A DNA stretch of 7,172 nt from Acidobacteriota bacterium (GTDB lineage: Bacteria; Acidobacteriota; Terriglobia; UBA7540), in contig JAKAWN010000347.1 of NCBI GenBank assembly GCA_021827245.1, positions 1-7,172 of the forward strand, written 5' to 3'. The notes under the pieces are model-generated. The model was given only the letters and a program-made list of their open reading frames with translations, did no database searches and was not told the DNA's origin. Numbering within the stretch: the stretch's first letter is position 1; each line of letters begins with the position of its first letter. Made by a program: the position numbers and the translations under genes. Shown piece by piece: positions 1 to 5,860 of the stretch.

Positions 1-116
1 ATGGCGACGACCGAGGCGATCAGCCAGGGGTTGTGCGCGGGTGACCAGGGTAGAGCTAAAGCGGCAGCGCCGCCTTGCGGAGGACCTGTTAGTATGTTTT
101 CGGTGGAATCAGCCAA
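1..116 (-). CDS. EmrB/QacA-type (DHA2) MFS drug transporter, N-terminal part, cut by window edge
   Basis: This is the first 38 codons of a gene that continues past the left edge. The frame reads through a polar, Ala/Gly/Pro-rich N-terminus and then enters N-P-W-L-I-A-S-V-V-A. That is the usual lead into the first membrane helix of EmrB-type proton-driven drug exporters, inner-membrane proteins of 14 helices. There is no ATG or GTG in this frame before the match. A TTG at 116-114 is preceded by AAGGAG with a 6-base spacer, so I take TTG as the start. The gene begins 26 bases after the stop of the EmrA-like adaptor, the normal order for adaptor-transporter pairs, and would be the fourth gene of the operon. 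The family call rests on a short match plus context, and the transport domain itself is not visible. Confidence 0.72.
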   Translation of the reverse strand, partial: MADSTENILTGPPQGGAAALALPWSPAHNPWLIASVVA

Positions 117-122
117 GGAGTT

Positions 123-128
123 CTCCTT
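123..128 (-). promoter_or_regulatory. Ribosome binding site that decides the TTG start of the MFS gene
   Basis: AAGGAG on the minus strand lies 6 bases before the TTG at 116. It sits in the short gap after the adaptor's TAA stop (143-145). No other start codon in this frame has a comparable site, so this supports initiation at TTG. Confidence 0.6.
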
Positions 129-142
129 TTTCGCGTCGCTGG

Positions 143-1414
143 TTAACGGACGCGTACGCGCGGCTCGACCGAAAGCCCGACCTGCAGAAGGTGGCCAGGG
201 TCCTGACCAGGATCAATGGCGATGCGCACGGGCACGCGCTGCACGACCTTGACATAATTGCCGGTGGCGTTTTCCGGCGGCAGCAGGCTGAATTGCACGC
301 CGGTGGCTCCGGCGATCCCCAGCACCTTGCCTCGAAAATCATGGTCATAAGCGTCTACGTGGATTTTCACCCGCTGGCCAACCCGCATGCCTCTGAGTTC
401 GGTCTCCTTGAAATTTGCGGTCACCCAGATGTCCCGCGTGGGGACGATCACGAGCAGCGTCTGGCCGGGCGCTACGTTCTGGCCTGCCACGGCGGTGCGC
501 TTGCCCACGATCCCATCAGCCGGAGCAACAATAGTGGTGTATTCGAGGTTCAGTTCGGCACGATGCAGCTCTGCTTCGGCTTCCTCGACAACGGCAGCCG
601 CGGCTTCAGCCTTGGCGCGGGTCACATGCAACTGCTCCGGGCGGGTGTGGGCACTGCGAAGTTCTGCTTCAGCTTGCTGCATGCGACTGCGCTCCTGGGT
701 AACCTGCTGTTCCGCCGCGGCGACACCCGCCTGGGCTTCGGTGACCTCTGCTGCGCTGGCCTTTGAGGAGGCGACGGCATCGTCGTATTGTTGCTGGGAG
801 ATTTCTCTCTTGCCAATCAACTGGCCGTAGCGCCTGAGGTCGTCTTGCACCTTGACATTATTGGCTTCGACCTGGGCCAGGCGCGCTTCGGCTTGCTGAA
901 ACTTTTTCTCGGCGGCCAGGATCCCTGCTTGCGAACCTTGGACATCGGCTTCGGCCGAATGGACTTGGCTTAGGGTGCTTACCGAAGTGATGGGAACGCC
1001 GCCCAAAGCGGCGGTTGCCTCCGCCTGGGCCTGGGCAAGGTGTGCTTTCGCGAGTTCCACTGCCACCTGGTAGTCAGTGGGATCGATCTGCACCAGCACT
1101 GTCCCCTTGCGCACATATTGAGTGTCGTCAACGGTGACCCTCGTGACGTAGCCGGGAATGCGGGCGCTGATTGGATAGAGATGACCTTCGATCTGGGCAT
1201 CATCGGTCGTCACAAATCCGGCGTAGTAACGCCAGACCATGAACGCCCCTGCGGCGATGAGGATAAGCGCGACAAGAATAGCCCGCTTTTTGCGTTTGCC
1301 GATCTTCCTCTGGCGTGCACCGTGATTCTCGGAAGCGGAGGCATTATTTCCCGGCGGAGTTTGACCCTGCTCCTCCGGCTGAAGCGCGTTCTTTGTGATC
1401 GTTTCATCTTTCAT
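143..1414 (-). CDS. EmrA/HlyD-family membrane fusion (periplasmic adaptor) protein of an efflux pump
   Basis: The 423-residue protein links an inner-membrane MFS transporter to an outer-membrane channel. A charged cytoplasmic N-terminus (1-44, with a KIGKRKKR cluster) is followed by one membrane helix (about 45-61). Then comes T-T-D-D-A-Q (69-74), the EmrA-type signature before the first lipoyl half-domain (about 78-112). A long Ala/Gln/Glu-rich coiled-coil hairpin covers about 115-290. The second lipoyl half (about 292-326) includes V-A-P-A-D-G and A-G-Q-N-V-A-P-G-Q. The C-terminal beta-barrel region includes V-P-V-R-I-A-I. The length is slightly above the E. coli EmrA size because of the N-terminal tail. 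The start ATG overlaps the TolC stop (ATGA) and has a GGGAGG site 9 bases upstream. With the TolC gene before it and the MFS gene after it, the pump set is complete. The exported substrate cannot be read from sequence. Confidence 0.93.
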   Translation of the reverse strand: MKDETITKNALQPEEQGQTPPGNNASASENHGARQRKIGKRKKRAILVALILIAAGAFMVWRYYAGFVTTDDAQIEGHLYPISARIPGYVTRVTVDDTQYVRKGTVLVQIDPTDYQVAVELAKAHLAQAQAEATAALGGVPITSVSTLSQVHSAEADVQGSQAGILAAEKKFQQAEARLAQVEANNVKVQDDLRRYGQLIGKREISQQQYDDAVASSKASAAEVTEAQAGVAAAEQQVTQERSRMQQAEAELRSAHTRPEQLHVTRAKAEAAAAVVEEAEAELHRAELNLEYTTIVAPADGIVGKRTAVAGQNVAPGQTLLVIVPTRDIWVTANFKETELRGMRVGQRVKIHVDAYDHDFRGKVLGIAGATGVQFSLLPPENATGNYVKVVQRVPVRIAIDPGQDPGHLLQVGLSVEPRVRVR

Positions 1415-3015
1415 GGTTGCTTTCCTCCCAGGTAGCGAAGCACAGACTGCTCCGCGATGCCGACTGCACGTGCCAGAGCCACTTTTGCCAGGTTGTACTG
1501 ATAAAGACTGGTAATATAGGCCTCATCGGCGCTGGCCACACCTTCCTGTGCCTGAACCACTTCAATGTTGTCCGTCACGCCGGATTTGAACCGGTCTCTG
1601 GCCTGCGTAAGAGTTTCGCCGGCCAACCTCACGTTGCTGCGTGTGGCAGCAGCCTGTTGGGCGGCGGTTTCGAGGTTCAGCAGTGATGTCCGGACGTCGT
1701 AGCTGATCTGTCCTTTCAGGTTGGCCATTTGTTGCTGTTTCTGCTTCAGTTGAGCGTCCGCCTGGATCAGTTCCCCATGAACACGGCGGCCCTGGAAAAC
1801 CGGAATCTTGAGGGACACTTGGGCAAGGAAAGTGCCGTGCGAATCCGACGGTGCGAGACCGATGTCCCCATAGTTGCCTTCAAAAGAAAGTGAGGGCCAG
1901 CGCTCCGCCTCGATGGCACGCCGTCGCTCCTCGGCCGCATGGACCGCTGCTGCGGCCGCCTTATAGTCCGGGCGATTCGCATAGGCGTCCACCAGGGCAT
2001 TCTCGAGAGTAATCCCCCGGAGCAGTTCAAAAGGCATCTCAGTGCTCAGAGTGAATTCCTGGCCGTCCGGCAGACCGATGACGCGGGCCAGATTGAGCTT
2101 GGCCGTTGAGTCCTCGTTCTTCGCGGCGATCAACTGTTCCTTCCGGAACGTTAATTCCACTTGCGCCCGCAGCATGTCAATCTCCGGACTCAAGCCGGCG
2201 TTAAGGCGATCGACAGCCAATTGATAGAGAGCCTGCGCTGTATTAACCTGTGCCTCAGCCTCGTGGACGCGCGAGTCGGCCGCGATCGACTGTAAATAGG
2301 CATTGCCTACCACCAGCACCACCAGATTGCGGGCATCCTGATAGGTGTACTGTGCGGCTTGGACCTGTTCTGACGCAGCCCGTTCGTTGCGCAGGGCATG
2401 AAAATCCAGAATGGTGGAGCTCAGGTAGGTCCTGGTGTCAAAAACGTTGAACGGTCCGCTGATGGGATTCACGTTATGAATGGTGGATGGGAAGCCGATT
2501 GCCTTGAGATTGACCATTTCTTTCGCTTCCCTTGTCTCCGTTGTCACTTGAGGCAGCAAATGGCTTAGAGCTTCCCATCGCTGCCCCCTCGATTCGCGCG
2601 TGGACTGCTCATTCAGGAGCAGAGCCAGGTTATACCGCAGGCCGCGCTCGATGGCTTCGCGCAGTGATAAAGAGAGGATCTGCGGAGTCGCCTTGCCGGA
2701 AGGCACGCTGCCCAGATAGGGATTCTGTTGCGAATTCATGTTTGAACTGGTAGAAGAGTTCTGTGGCAGACCGCCGCCCGCTGACATCGTCGAACCGGGA
2801 GTCGTTACCGAGTATTGGGCACGCGCAACTGCGGCAATGGTCAGAATCAACGTAGGCACCAAAATCCAGGCAATTCTTGCAAGGCCGTGTCGGGGCTTTG
2901 GGTTCGATGGACGCGCTGGGTCTTTTCGCATTGGGCCCTCCGGTGCAGCCGGCCAATGACCACACCTCGACTGTGGCGACTTGCCTCCCCCGGTTACTCC
3001 CCACGGCTTGATCAT
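1411..3015 (-). CDS. TolC-family outer-membrane efflux protein
   Basis: The 534-residue protein is an outer-membrane channel with a periplasmic tunnel, built of two outer-membrane-efflux-protein repeats. After a basic stretch there is a hydrophobic segment (about 46-64) and an A-R-A cleavage motif ending near residue 66, so it is exported. A low-complexity Ser/Asn/Gly linker (about 70-105) ends in N-P-Y-L-G-S-V. The first repeat starts near L-S-L-S-L-R-E-A-I-E-R-G-L (114-126), and the second runs from about 337 to 525 with long Ala/Gln-rich helices. The ATG at 3015 overlaps the TetR stop (ATGA) and has an AAGGGGA site. An in-frame ATG at 2931 has GGAGG at a 5-base spacing and gives a more typical signal peptide (506 residues). 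Both starts are possible, and the shorter may be the true one. It is co-transcribed with the TetR gene before it and the adaptor after it. Confidence 0.93.
   Translation of the reverse strand: MIKPWGVTGGGKSPQSRCGHWPAAPEGPMRKDPARPSNPKPRHGLARIAWILVPTLILTIAAVARAQYSVTTPGSTMSAGGGLPQNSSTSSNMNSQQNPYLGSVPSGKATPQILSLSLREAIERGLRYNLALLLNEQSTRESRGQRWEALSHLLPQVTTETREAKEMVNLKAIGFPSTIHNVNPISGPFNVFDTRTYLSSTILDFHALRNERAASEQVQAAQYTYQDARNLVVLVVGNAYLQSIAADSRVHEAEAQVNTAQALYQLAVDRLNAGLSPEIDMLRAQVELTFRKEQLIAAKNEDSTAKLNLARVIGLPDGQEFTLSTEMPFELLRGITLENALVDAYANRPDYKAAAAAVHAAEERRRAIEAERWPSLSFEGNYGDIGLAPSDSHGTFLAQVSLKIPVFQGRRVHGELIQADAQLKQKQQQMANLKGQISYDVRTSLLNLETAAQQAAATRSNVRLAGETLTQARDRFKSGVTDNIEVVQAQEGVASADEAYITSLYQYNLAKVALARAVGIAEQSVLRYLGGKQP
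2937..2941 (-). promoter_or_regulatory. Alternative ribosome binding site inside the TolC-family gene
   Basis: GGAGG on the minus strand is 5 bases before an in-frame ATG at 2931. Starting there removes 28 residues that precede a normal-looking Sec signal peptide (MRKD... with a basic n-region, then a hydrophobic core and ARA). It competes with the ATG at 3015. Confidence 0.45.
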
Positions 3016-3698
3016 CTCGATTCCCCTTTAGGCGCCGCTATGCACGCCCAGTAATCTTTGAAGACTGCGTTCAGCATGGTTGCCAGTCTTGGTTGGGGAC
3101 GAATCCCCCAAAGCACGACCACACCAAAAAGAGCTTGCTGAAAGGCAAGGCTCATGGCTTGAACGGTTCGGTCACTCCTGACCTGTCCCCTCTCCTGACC
3201 CAGGCGGAGGATGACTTCGAGCAACCGGCGGCCCTCGGCCATACCCGTTCCAACCGTCTCACAGGCCGCGTCATTGCCAAGAACCGATGCAACAAGCGCT
3301 CTCGCGAGGTTCGAGCTGCTGCCTACCTCTCCTCCAAGGCGTTCAAACGCCTTGCGTAACACGTCTCGGATGCTGCGTTTGCCTTTCTGAGCCTCGTCAA
3401 CCGCTTCGGCCACCTTGCTCAGCTGAATTTCAATAAAAAAGGCAAAGATCTCCTCTTTGCTATGGAAGTAGTTAAAAAAGGTCCCCTTCGCAACGTCCGC
3501 GACCGCTACGATTTCATCCACGGTGGTCGCCGCAAGCCCCCGCTCGGAAAAGAGCTTCAGCGCCGCACTATAGATCCGTTCGCGGGTCTGGACTTTCTTG
3601 CGCTCGTAGCGCGGCAGTTTGCTGATCTCCGACGGTGTCGGCAGAAACGCTGGATGAGATTCATTGCCGTAATACATACTTGACTGACTATCAGTCAT
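3012..3698 (-). CDS. TetR/AcrR-family repressor leading the efflux operon
   Basis: The 228-residue protein is expected to bind DNA as a dimer and release it on binding a pump substrate. The N-terminal domain is classic TetR: R-Y-E-R-K-K-x-Q-T-R-E-R-I-Y (30-43), a helix A-L-K-L-F-S-E-R-G-L-A-A-T-T-V-D-E-I, and recognition helix region V-A-K-G-T-F-F-N-Y-F (69-78) followed by SKEE. Residues 90-228 form the helical ligand/dimer domain and are not diagnostic. An upstream GTG at 3707 is in frame, but the ATG at 3698 has GAGG 8 bases ahead and matches the start of the sister regulator, so I chose it. Its stop overlaps the TolC ATG, so regulator and pump share one transcript. A perfect inverted repeat lies over its first codons. 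It matches the regulator at 4521-5204 at 46 of 54 residues across positions 29-82. Confidence 0.93.
   Translation of the reverse strand: MTDSQSSMYYGNESHPAFLPTPSEISKLPRYERKKVQTRERIYSAALKLFSERGLAATTVDEIVAVADVAKGTFFNYFHSKEEIFAFFIEIQLSKVAEAVDEAQKGKRSIRDVLRKAFERLGGEVGSSSNLARALVASVLGNDAACETVGTGMAEGRRLLEVILRLGQERGQVRSDRTVQAMSLAFQQALFGVVVLWGIRPQPRLATMLNAVFKDYWACIAAPKGESR
3681..3697. promoter_or_regulatory. Putative TetR operator: perfect 7-3-7 inverted repeat over the start codon
   Basis: On the plus strand this reads TGACTGA-CTA-TCAGTCA, two exact 7-base inverted arms around a 3-base centre. It begins at the second base of the regulator's ATG, so it encodes the N-terminal T-D-S-Q-S. Fifteen bases of it, with the ATG, are identical at the start of the other TetR gene. 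Size and symmetry fit a TetR-family dimer site, and the position suggests autorepression of the regulator-pump operon. Binding is inferred. Confidence 0.65.
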
Positions 3699-3703
3699 AC
3701 CTT

Positions 3704-4021
3704 TCACCTCACTGCATTCGACGCTGGGGCGATGGAAAAGTTACATCTTTTTTTGAAAATATGTAGAGGACGTGGGTGAGTGCACCTTTTCTGACCGGCA
3801 ACCGCGGTCACGCTACCTTGAAAAGGATTTTGCACAGAATTGATATTCGAAACCGGCAAGGAGGGCCGAGCGGAACTGCCTAGCCCCGAAGCAATCGCGG
3901 CCGATTGCGCCTGAGCAAGACCAGCGTCGCCAAACATGAACAAGCCGAGTACGCCGGCTAGAATCAACCACGGAGAAATTCCGCATATCTCGCGGCCGAA
4001 TTGCCTTGACCTGGCTTGCAT
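3704..4021 (-). pseudogene. Truncated TolC-family outer-membrane protein remnant
   Basis: The 105-residue reading frame keeps only the N-terminal part of a TolC-family channel. It has a short basic start, a hydrophobic core (about 16-31) and an A-Q-A cleavage site near 36-38. A Ser/Ala/Pro linker then ends in S-N-I-N-S-V-Q-N-P-F-Q-G-S-V (58-71). That segment matches the full-length TolC protein downstream (its residues 91-104) at 10 of 14 positions. After V-T-A the similarity stops. The expected T-P-x-x-x-x-L-S-L-x-x-A-I repeat start is missing, and an unrelated Cys/Arg-rich tail runs to a TGA inside the ribosome binding site of the next TetR gene. I chose the ATG at 4021 (GAGG, 6-base spacing) over an in-frame GTG at 4033. 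It begins 18 bases after the preceding stop. A short secreted protein with its own role is possible but less likely. Confidence 0.7.
3737..3746 (-). promoter_or_regulatory. Conserved upstream motif ATGTAACTTT, possible promoter element
   Basis: On the minus strand ATGTAACTTT starts 48 bases before the TetR ATG, and A-rich sequence precedes it. A near-identical motif (ATGTAACCTTT) starts 47 bases before the ATG of the other TetR gene. TGTAAC could serve as a -10 hexamer, but I see no convincing -35 in either copy. Its exact role is unknown. Confidence 0.3.
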
Positions 4022-4039
4022 GATTTTCCTCACCTTCTC

Positions 4040-4420
4040 TCAATGCCGCTCGGGCGCCATGGTCGTAAACAGCGGCTCCGCGTCCCCGATCACTCGCGTG
4101 GCAAGCGCAAAGCGCACAATGCGAAGCGTCTCCAGGAGCTTCTCTCGCGCGATTCCCTGAACTTTGGCTTTATTGGCCATGGCCTCAACGCACGCGTGAC
4201 TGGAAGCGGCCAGGGCCGCGGCCAGATAGATCAACGTCCGCGTCTCATCATCGAGCGCCGGCTTCTCTTGCGGCATGGCATAGCTTCTCGAGCGCATGTG
4301 CTCGTAAACCAGGTTCTCGTCAACAGCGGCAGCTTTCTGTATCGCCTCAGGTATCGGGCCCATGCTCTTGCGCATCATCTCGAAGATCTGCGCGACGCCG
4401 GGCTTTCTCTCGTCGTTCAT
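4040..4420 (-). CDS. Carboxymuconolactone decarboxylase/AhpD-like small helical protein
   Basis: The 126-residue protein is all-helical in pattern. Its core, D-E-T-R-T-L-I-Y-L-A-A-A-L-A (58-71), then S-S-H-A-C-V-E-A-M (73-81), then A-x-x-x-G-I-A-R-E-K-L-L-E-T-L-R-I-V-R-F-A (84-105), follows the CMD/AhpD fold. In AhpD-type alkylhydroperoxidases this site is C-x-x-C-x-x-x-H. Here the first Cys position is Ser74, the second is Cys77 and the His position is Met81. Disulfide-based peroxidase chemistry is therefore unlikely, and the function stays open. The ATG has GGAGGT 5 bases upstream. The gene sits between a TetR gene (100 bases before) and the TolC remnant (18 bases after), and is probably transcribed with both. 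It may have been an accessory of the lost pump, or a target of the regulator dealing with reactive compounds; both are inference. Confidence 0.78.
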   Translation of the reverse strand: MNDERKPGVAQIFEMMRKSMGPIPEAIQKAAAVDENLVYEHMRSRSYAMPQEKPALDDETRTLIYLAAALAASSHACVEAMANKAKVQGIAREKLLETLRIVRFALATRVIGDAEPLFTTMAPERH

Positions 4421-4520
4421 TGGAACCTCCGTTTGTCGTCAAAATGCTCCTACGAAATTGATCTCGGGCGAGCCGATCGCTTCCTTCGTACCCTCCAAGG
4501 AATCGGGGTTAAACGGGGAC

Positions 4521-5204
4521 TCATTTTGACCCGTCCTTTCGTGCCTCGATGCACTTCCAGTAGTCCTCGAAAGTCGCATTCAATAAATTCGCCAGCTTGA
4601 CTTGCGGGTTTATCGCCCAGACGACGAGGGCGCCAAACACCGCCTGCTGAAACGCAAGACTCATCGTCGCGATGCGCCTGTCGCCTCGAACCTGCTCCCG
4701 CGCTTGTCCAATTGTGAGGATGTGGGTAAGCAGTTGCCTGCCTCGCGCCATACCCCTCGCGACTGTTTCCCGCGCAATGTCGTTTCCGAGCATGGCCGCA
4801 ATGAGCGCCCGCGCAAGGTTCGGACTAGTCCCGACTTCCCCTCCAAGACGCTGAAACGCCCGCCTCAGCACCGGACGCACAGATTTGCCTTTTCGGACCG
4901 CCTCCAGCGCCTCAGCCAGCTTGGCATGTTGCAGTTCGATGAAGTAGCCAAAAACTTGCTCTTTGCTCCGGAAGTAGTTGAAAAAGGTTCCCTTCGCAAC
5001 GTCGGCAGTCGCGGTAATCTGATCCACGGTCGTGGCCGCCAACCCTCGCTCGGCAAAGAGCTTGAGTGCCGTCAGGTAGATCCGTTCCCGCGTCTGACTT
5101 TTCTTACGCTCATAACGGGGAAGTTCCTCGAACCTAGGTGGCCAAGCACGAACTCCGATTGCCTTGAATTGACTATGAGACATTATCGGCTGACTATCAG
5201 TCAT
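4521..5204 (-). CDS. TetR/AcrR-family repressor, sister of the efflux-operon regulator
   Basis: The 227-residue protein has R-Y-E-R-K-K-S-Q-T-R-E-R-I-Y (30-43), A-L-K-L-F-A-E-R-G-L-A-A-T-T-V-D-Q-I and recognition region V-A-K-G-T-F-F-N-Y-F (69-78). It is a clear paralogue of the regulator at 3012-3698. The DNA-binding part is nearly the same, the helical effector domain is also alignable to its end (S-L-A-F-Q-Q-A-x-F-G, then D-Y-W-x-C-I), and N-terminal M-T-D-S-Q is shared. Near-identical recognition helices suggest both bind the same operator. The ATG at 5204 has GGAGG with a 6-base spacer; a second in-frame ATG (codon 8) opens M-S-H-S-Q. The nearest upstream gene ends 140 bases away, so this gene likely has its own promoter. 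It would control itself, the CMD-like gene and perhaps the pump operon further on. Confidence 0.93.
   Translation of the reverse strand: MTDSQPIMSHSQFKAIGVRAWPPRFEELPRYERKKSQTRERIYLTALKLFAERGLAATTVDQITATADVAKGTFFNYFRSKEQVFGYFIELQHAKLAEALEAVRKGKSVRPVLRRAFQRLGGEVGTSPNLARALIAAMLGNDIARETVARGMARGRQLLTHILTIGQAREQVRGDRRIATMSLAFQQAVFGALVVWAINPQVKLANLLNATFEDYWKCIEARKDGSK
5170..5182. promoter_or_regulatory. Degenerate second operator-like site
   Basis: TGACTATGAGACA matches TGACTATCAGTCA (5191-5203) at 11 of 13 bases and starts 21 bases from it, about two helical turns. On the minus strand it codes for M-S-H-S-Q, an echo of the M-T-D-S-Q start. It may be an auxiliary repressor site or only a codon-level coincidence. 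Confidence 0.25.
5187..5203. promoter_or_regulatory. Putative TetR operator over the start codon of the upstream TetR gene
   Basis: On the plus strand this reads CGGCTGACTATCAGTCA. The right arm and centre equal those of the perfect repeat at 3681-3697, while the left arm matches at 5 of 7 bases. Within it TGACT-ATC-AGTCA (5191-5203) is an exact 5-3-5 inverted repeat. It overlaps the ATG and the codons for T-D-S-Q, exactly as in the sister gene. Confidence 0.55.
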
Positions 5205-5240
5205 TTCTTGCCTCCACAGAATACGGTGCAGAATCGGGGC

Positions 5241-5251
5241 AAAGGTTACAT
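5241..5251 (-). promoter_or_regulatory. Conserved upstream motif ATGTAACCTTT, possible promoter element
   Basis: On the minus strand this motif starts 47 bases before the TetR ATG, inside the 140-base gap after the OsmC-family gene. It matches the motif 48 bases before the second TetR gene except for one C/T difference. An A-rich run precedes it, with no clear -35. It marks the most probable promoter area for the gene group that starts here. Confidence 0.3.
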
Positions 5252-5344
5252 GGTTTTATTGCAGCGGTCGGGCGGGAACGGACCCCATTGTCCTGCGCAT
5301 CATTCCGAATACTTCGGTGATCGACGGTTTTGAATCGGAACTCA

Positions 5345-5860
5345 TTATGTTCTGCTCCCTTTCTGGGATGCCCCCGTGTCTCTACTCTGGGCCGCTCCGG
5401 CAACCGTCGCTTCGATCACGTGGATGTCCGGCTCGATGACGATTTCAGACTTTACGGAATTGGCCACCAAGCTGTATTTCTGCGCAGCCTGTAGAGCTCG
5501 CTGTGTCCTGGCCTCAACAGCGTTCTTCTCTCCGAATCCGCACTGAACCCGGATGACGGGCCGGAATCGCAGCCGTGTGAAGATCTCCGTCCGGTCGAGC
5601 TCGATCAGCTTTGTCCCTTCAGTGCGGCATTCGTATGAAACCAGATCGAGTTTGAAGCGCTCAGCCGCCCAGATGAACATCAACATGACGCAGGTGTTCG
5701 CCGCCGCGACAAAGGCATCCTCGGGCGTCACAACTCCGGCATGGCCTTGGGCGTCGGGAGGTGCGGAAAACTTCATTTCAGGCCCGTTCCCCAATTTGAG
5801 CTGGCCCCAGTGCTCCCCCGTCCAGCGGACGTCCGTGTGATAGTTGGCTGTGTGGCTCAT
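5345..5860 (-). CDS. OsmC-family protein lacking the second active-site cysteine
   Basis: This is a 171-residue protein of the OsmC/Ohr superfamily, whose classical members reduce organic hydroperoxides with two cysteines. The pattern is clear: beta-rich N-terminus, T-P-E-D-A-F-V-A-A-A-N-T-C (45-57) holding the first conserved Cys57, the helix after it, and R-A-L-Q-A-A-Q-K-Y-S-L-V-A-N-S-V-K (121-137) in the second active-site segment. There the usual Cys is Ser130 (codon AGC). Further cysteines at 78 and 107 are not at the classical site. A normal two-cysteine peroxidase cycle is therefore doubtful; Cys57 could still act as a one-cysteine thiol or carrier. The ATG overlaps the previous stop (ATGA) and has a strong AGGAGGT site. 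Length is typical plus an Ala/Ser/Gly-rich C-terminal tail. It ends the H-like/DGC/DGC cassette, so it probably works on the same thiol or sulfur chemistry (inference). Confidence 0.88.
   Translation of the reverse strand: MSHTANYHTDVRWTGEHWGQLKLGNGPEMKFSAPPDAQGHAGVVTPEDAFVAAANTCVMLMFIWAAERFKLDLVSYECRTEGTKLIELDRTEIFTRLRFRPVIRVQCGFGEKNAVEARTQRALQAAQKYSLVANSVKSEIVIEPDIHVIEATVAGAAQSRDTGASQKGSRT

Noticed and set aside
41..766. Plus-strand reading frame of 241 codons
   Set aside because: It is antisense to the adaptor gene, has no family features, and runs against the direction of every supported gene.
4421..4520. 100-base gap between the TetR gene and the CMD-like gene, examined for a promoter or small gene
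   Set aside because: Apart from the GGAGGT ribosome binding site next to the CMD-like ATG, I see no clear hexamers, hairpin or credible short reading frame.
4016..4600. Plus-strand reading frame of 194 codons
   Set aside because: It covers the reverse of the CMD-like gene and the end of a TetR gene; composition and lack of motifs mark it as a shadow.
5305..5317. Inverted repeat CCGAA-TAC-TTCGG in the gap between the OsmC-family gene and the TetR gene, considered as a terminator
   Set aside because: The stem is only 5 base pairs and no T run follows in the direction of transcription, so it is not supported as an intrinsic terminator. It could be a chance palindrome.
4602..5333. Long plus-strand reading frame of 243 codons
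   Set aside because: It lies opposite the TetR gene, whose motifs are unmistakable. Its translation is rich in Arg/Pro/Ser with no recognisable domain, so it is a shadow.
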